Source: Salegentibacter sediminis
GTDB taxonomy: Bacteria; Bacteroidota; Bacteroidia; Flavobacteriales; Flavobacteriaceae
Assembly: GCF_002078605.1 (NCBI RefSeq)
Contig: NZ_MSJR01000011.1
Coordinates: forward strand, 1 to 64,000
Direction of reading: 5' to 3'
DNA length: 64,000 bases
In this document: in pieces, positions 62,633 through 64,000 of the stretch
Layout: each line of letters starts with the position of its first letter
How positions within the stretch are numbered: the stretch's first letter is position 1
Program-made: the position numbers and the translations under genes
Notes under the pieces: generated by a model
The model's input: the letters and a program-made list of their open reading frames with translations, nothing else
Database searches by the model: none
What the model was told of the DNA's origin: nothing

Positions 62633-63127
62633 ATGAAGTTCGGGAAGGAAGAAAAACGATTCTGGAAAACTAAATTTTCGTTTGGATTAAATAACATTCC
62701 ATATGAAGTTGAGCATTTAAGCTTCAGGGATGAATATTTGACCAACGAGGAGCTTTGCTTTATCACTTCCAGAATCAAACGAATAGAAAGATTGGATCTG
62801 GATAGTACTTCTATTGACGATGACGGAATTCCATGCCTTTTGGAAATGGATTATATAGGAGAACTTAGGCTGGTAAATCTTGATATTACAGATAAGTCTA
62901 TTAATACACTACTAAAGCTTCAGTCGCTAAAGTTCCTTCATCTTGGCTCTACACAGGTAAGTTGTGATGGAGTCTTAAAACTAGCCGACCTGCCTAATTT
63001 AAAAGAACTATTTGCAAGTCCTGAAAAAGTAGAGAAAGATAAACTGGATAACTTTATAAAACGTTCGTCAGATTGTGAGCTAATCATTAATAGTAAGCCT
63101 TATTCTAAAATTAGTTATGGGTTTTGA
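62633..63127 (+). CDS. Leucine-rich-repeat-like cytoplasmic protein, unknown
   Basis: A 164-residue protein without signal peptide. From about residue 47 it shows LRR-like repeats: RIKRIERLDLDSTSIDDDGI, IGELRLVNLDITDKSINTL, QSLKFLHLGSTQVSCDGVLKL, PNLKELFASPEKV. The spacing and the (L)xLxxTxIxDxGI pattern are those of RNase-inhibitor/cysteine-containing-type LRRs, so it is likely a small protein-binding domain. It follows the decayed yegP copy. Its partner is unknown. Confidence 0.65.
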   Translation: MKFGKEEKRFWKTKFSFGLNNIPYEVEHLSFRDEYLTNEELCFITSRIKRIERLDLDSTSIDDDGIPCLLEMDYIGELRLVNLDITDKSINTLLKLQSLKFLHLGSTQVSCDGVLKLADLPNLKELFASPEKVEKDKLDNFIKRSSDCELIINSKPYSKISYGF

Positions 63128-63228
63128 CAAGTGTTGGTTTCAATAATTGAAATCAGAATTTTCATTTTTCAACCGGTTGCGGGCAGTAAGGAGTAATAGA
63201 TTCAGGGTTCCCGTATTTGTATCGATCC

Positions 63229-63435
63229 CTATAGGTTTCCGATTAAATAACCTGCACTAAAAAAACCAATAAGTGTTAATATCCATTTCAAAGTTTCAGA
63301 GTTACTTTTTTGAAGTTTTAAAGCGGTGAGCTGTTGCTGCTGGAGGATGTTATTTTTCTTTTGAAGTATAATCTGGAAGTCTTTGGTTTGGTTGGTTTTT
63401 TCCAGGTTTTTTACAAGGGAAGTTAGAGTGGCTAT
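63229..63435 (-). pseudogene. C-terminal fragment of a coiled-coil, tail-anchored protein (uncertain)
   Basis: On the minus strand the part LVKNLEKTNQTKDFQIILQK...QQQQLTALKLQKSNSE is coiled-coil-like. It is followed by one hydrophobic span (LKWILTLIGFFSAGYLIG) and a stop. The frame continues to 63483, but the added N-terminal residues overlap the MIT_C-like fragment on the other strand, so the original start has probably been lost. It may still be a real small protein. Confidence 0.4.
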
Positions 63436-63756
63436 AAGTTGCTTGCAGATAAAAAAGAATCGGATACCGAAGTCAAGCTTCATTTGGTTACTACCTGTGA
63501 TGAAGAATATCTGGAAACCACTACAGAAGCATTTGATAGTATGGCATATTCTGTAGAAAGCATGGGAATTATTTTAACCTATGAATTCGATAATTACATA
63601 CACGACCGCTATATCGCATTGGACAATGGCTGGAAGATCATCCTGGGGCGCGGTCTTGATATCTGGCAGAAAACCGGCGGATGGTATGACATCAATGAAT
63701 ATGTGCAAGAGAAGCGGCTTTGTAAGAGTTGTGAGGTTACGTTTTTGAAAATTTAA
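63427..63756 (+). pseudogene. MIT_C (phospholipase-D-like C-terminal) domain fragment
   Basis: The open frame lacks an ATG at its head (TTG at 63439; in-frame stop at 63424). Its 105 residues match the C-terminal domain first described in human MITD1: VKLHLVTTCDEEY, then YIHDRYIALDNGWKIILGRG and LDIWQKTGGWYDI, with RLCKSCEVTFLKI at the end. In bacteria this domain is the tail of larger proteins, some proposed (from memory) to act in conflict systems. The N-terminal part is missing, so it is probably a remnant. Confidence 0.6.
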
Positions 63757-63773
63757 TAAAAGCGCAATATTTT

Positions 63774-63977
63774 TTAATACCGTAATTCCGGTGGCTTCTT
63801 TCTCATAATTGGCGGCATCTCGTGAGGATAGCGTTCTATTTTCCTGTCTTCTTCTTTTTTCTTACAGGTGCGACAAAGGACCATCAACCTATCAGGGTGG
63901 GAGACTTGGTTTTTAAAATTCGTTTTTAGTGGATTGATCGGGAAGGATTGCTTTTTGTTTTCGGAATATTGGTTCAA
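63774..63977 (-). CDS. Hypothetical protein with one CxxC (67 aa), doubtful
   Basis: The minus-strand frame has VSHPDRLMVLCRTCKKKEED then RKIERYPHEMPPIMRKKPPE. The CRTC pair and basic tail could be a small zinc-binding piece. No start context or family supports it, and it lies at the window end. Listed because its composition differs from the chance frames nearby. Confidence 0.3.
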   Translation of the reverse strand: MNQYSENKKQSFPINPLKTNFKNQVSHPDRLMVLCRTCKKKEEDRKIERYPHEMPPIMRKKPPELRY

Positions 63978-64000
63978 GATACTTTTTAGGAGTTTTCTTT

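Overview
The window looks like the chromosome of a flavobacterium (Bacteroidota, Flavobacteriaceae; a relative of Gramella, Salegentibacter or Zunongwangia would fit, but that is inference). The evidence is a SusC/SusD pair, Bacteroidota lipoproteins with acidic residues after the lipobox cysteine, -7 boxes of the form TAnnTTTG, missing Shine-Dalgarno sequences, and families such as DUF4494, DUF2490 and PBP-type hybrid two-component sensors.

Layout. 1-6.4 kb: a type II-C CRISPR-Cas locus read leftward (cas9, a REP-associated-transposase-like gene, cas1, and cas2 cut by the window edge), with a divergent tracrRNA at 6.3 kb; the array is not in the window. 6.8-19.6 kb: ordinary chromosomal genes. 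They include a two-component system whose two flanking PepSY-like genes share a putative operator, a stress protein, membrane proteins, a large PLP enzyme and an aldo/keto reductase. 19.9-24.4 kb: a 1496-residue UvrA-like protein with four ABC signature motifs. 24.6-33.6 kb: an S9 peptidase, formate-tetrahydrofolate ligase, and a five-gene operon combining a LolA-like protein, two FtsX-type permeases, an ABC ATPase and an outer-membrane barrel. 33.6-47.2 kb: an accessory stretch with decayed genes, interspersed repeats, small transferases, hydrolases and transporters, and an ArsR-rhodanese operon with a clear operator. 47.4-62.0 kb: a complete fructan (levan/inulin type) utilisation locus: hybrid sensor, sugar porter, two GH32 enzymes, SusC, SusD, a DUF4960 surface glycan-binding candidate and fructokinase. 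62-64 kb: repeats and gene fragments.

How the genes work together. In the fructan locus, extracellular or periplasmic GH32 enzymes and the SusCD/SGBP complex would capture and cut fructan. Fructose would enter the cytoplasm through the MFS porter and be phosphorylated by the PfkB kinase, and the periplasmic-binding-protein sensor would report the free sugar. The locus lies between two 86-bp direct repeats (84 of 86 identical). The right-hand repeat is followed by a decayed copy of the promoter and start of the yegP-like gene that sits left of the locus. Each direct repeat ends in one of five copies of a 39-bp REP-like element, all in the same orientation and all between 39 and 62.4 kb.

The points I rate most worth a second look are the repeat-bounded fructan locus, the 39-bp element family, the four-cassette UvrA with one missing P-loop, the RAYT-like gene inside the cas operon (first HUH histidine changed, palindrome translated in frame), and the shared operator of the two-component system. 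No wholly new defence system is evident; a cut-off MIT_C-domain fragment at 63.4 kb is the only extra candidate remnant.
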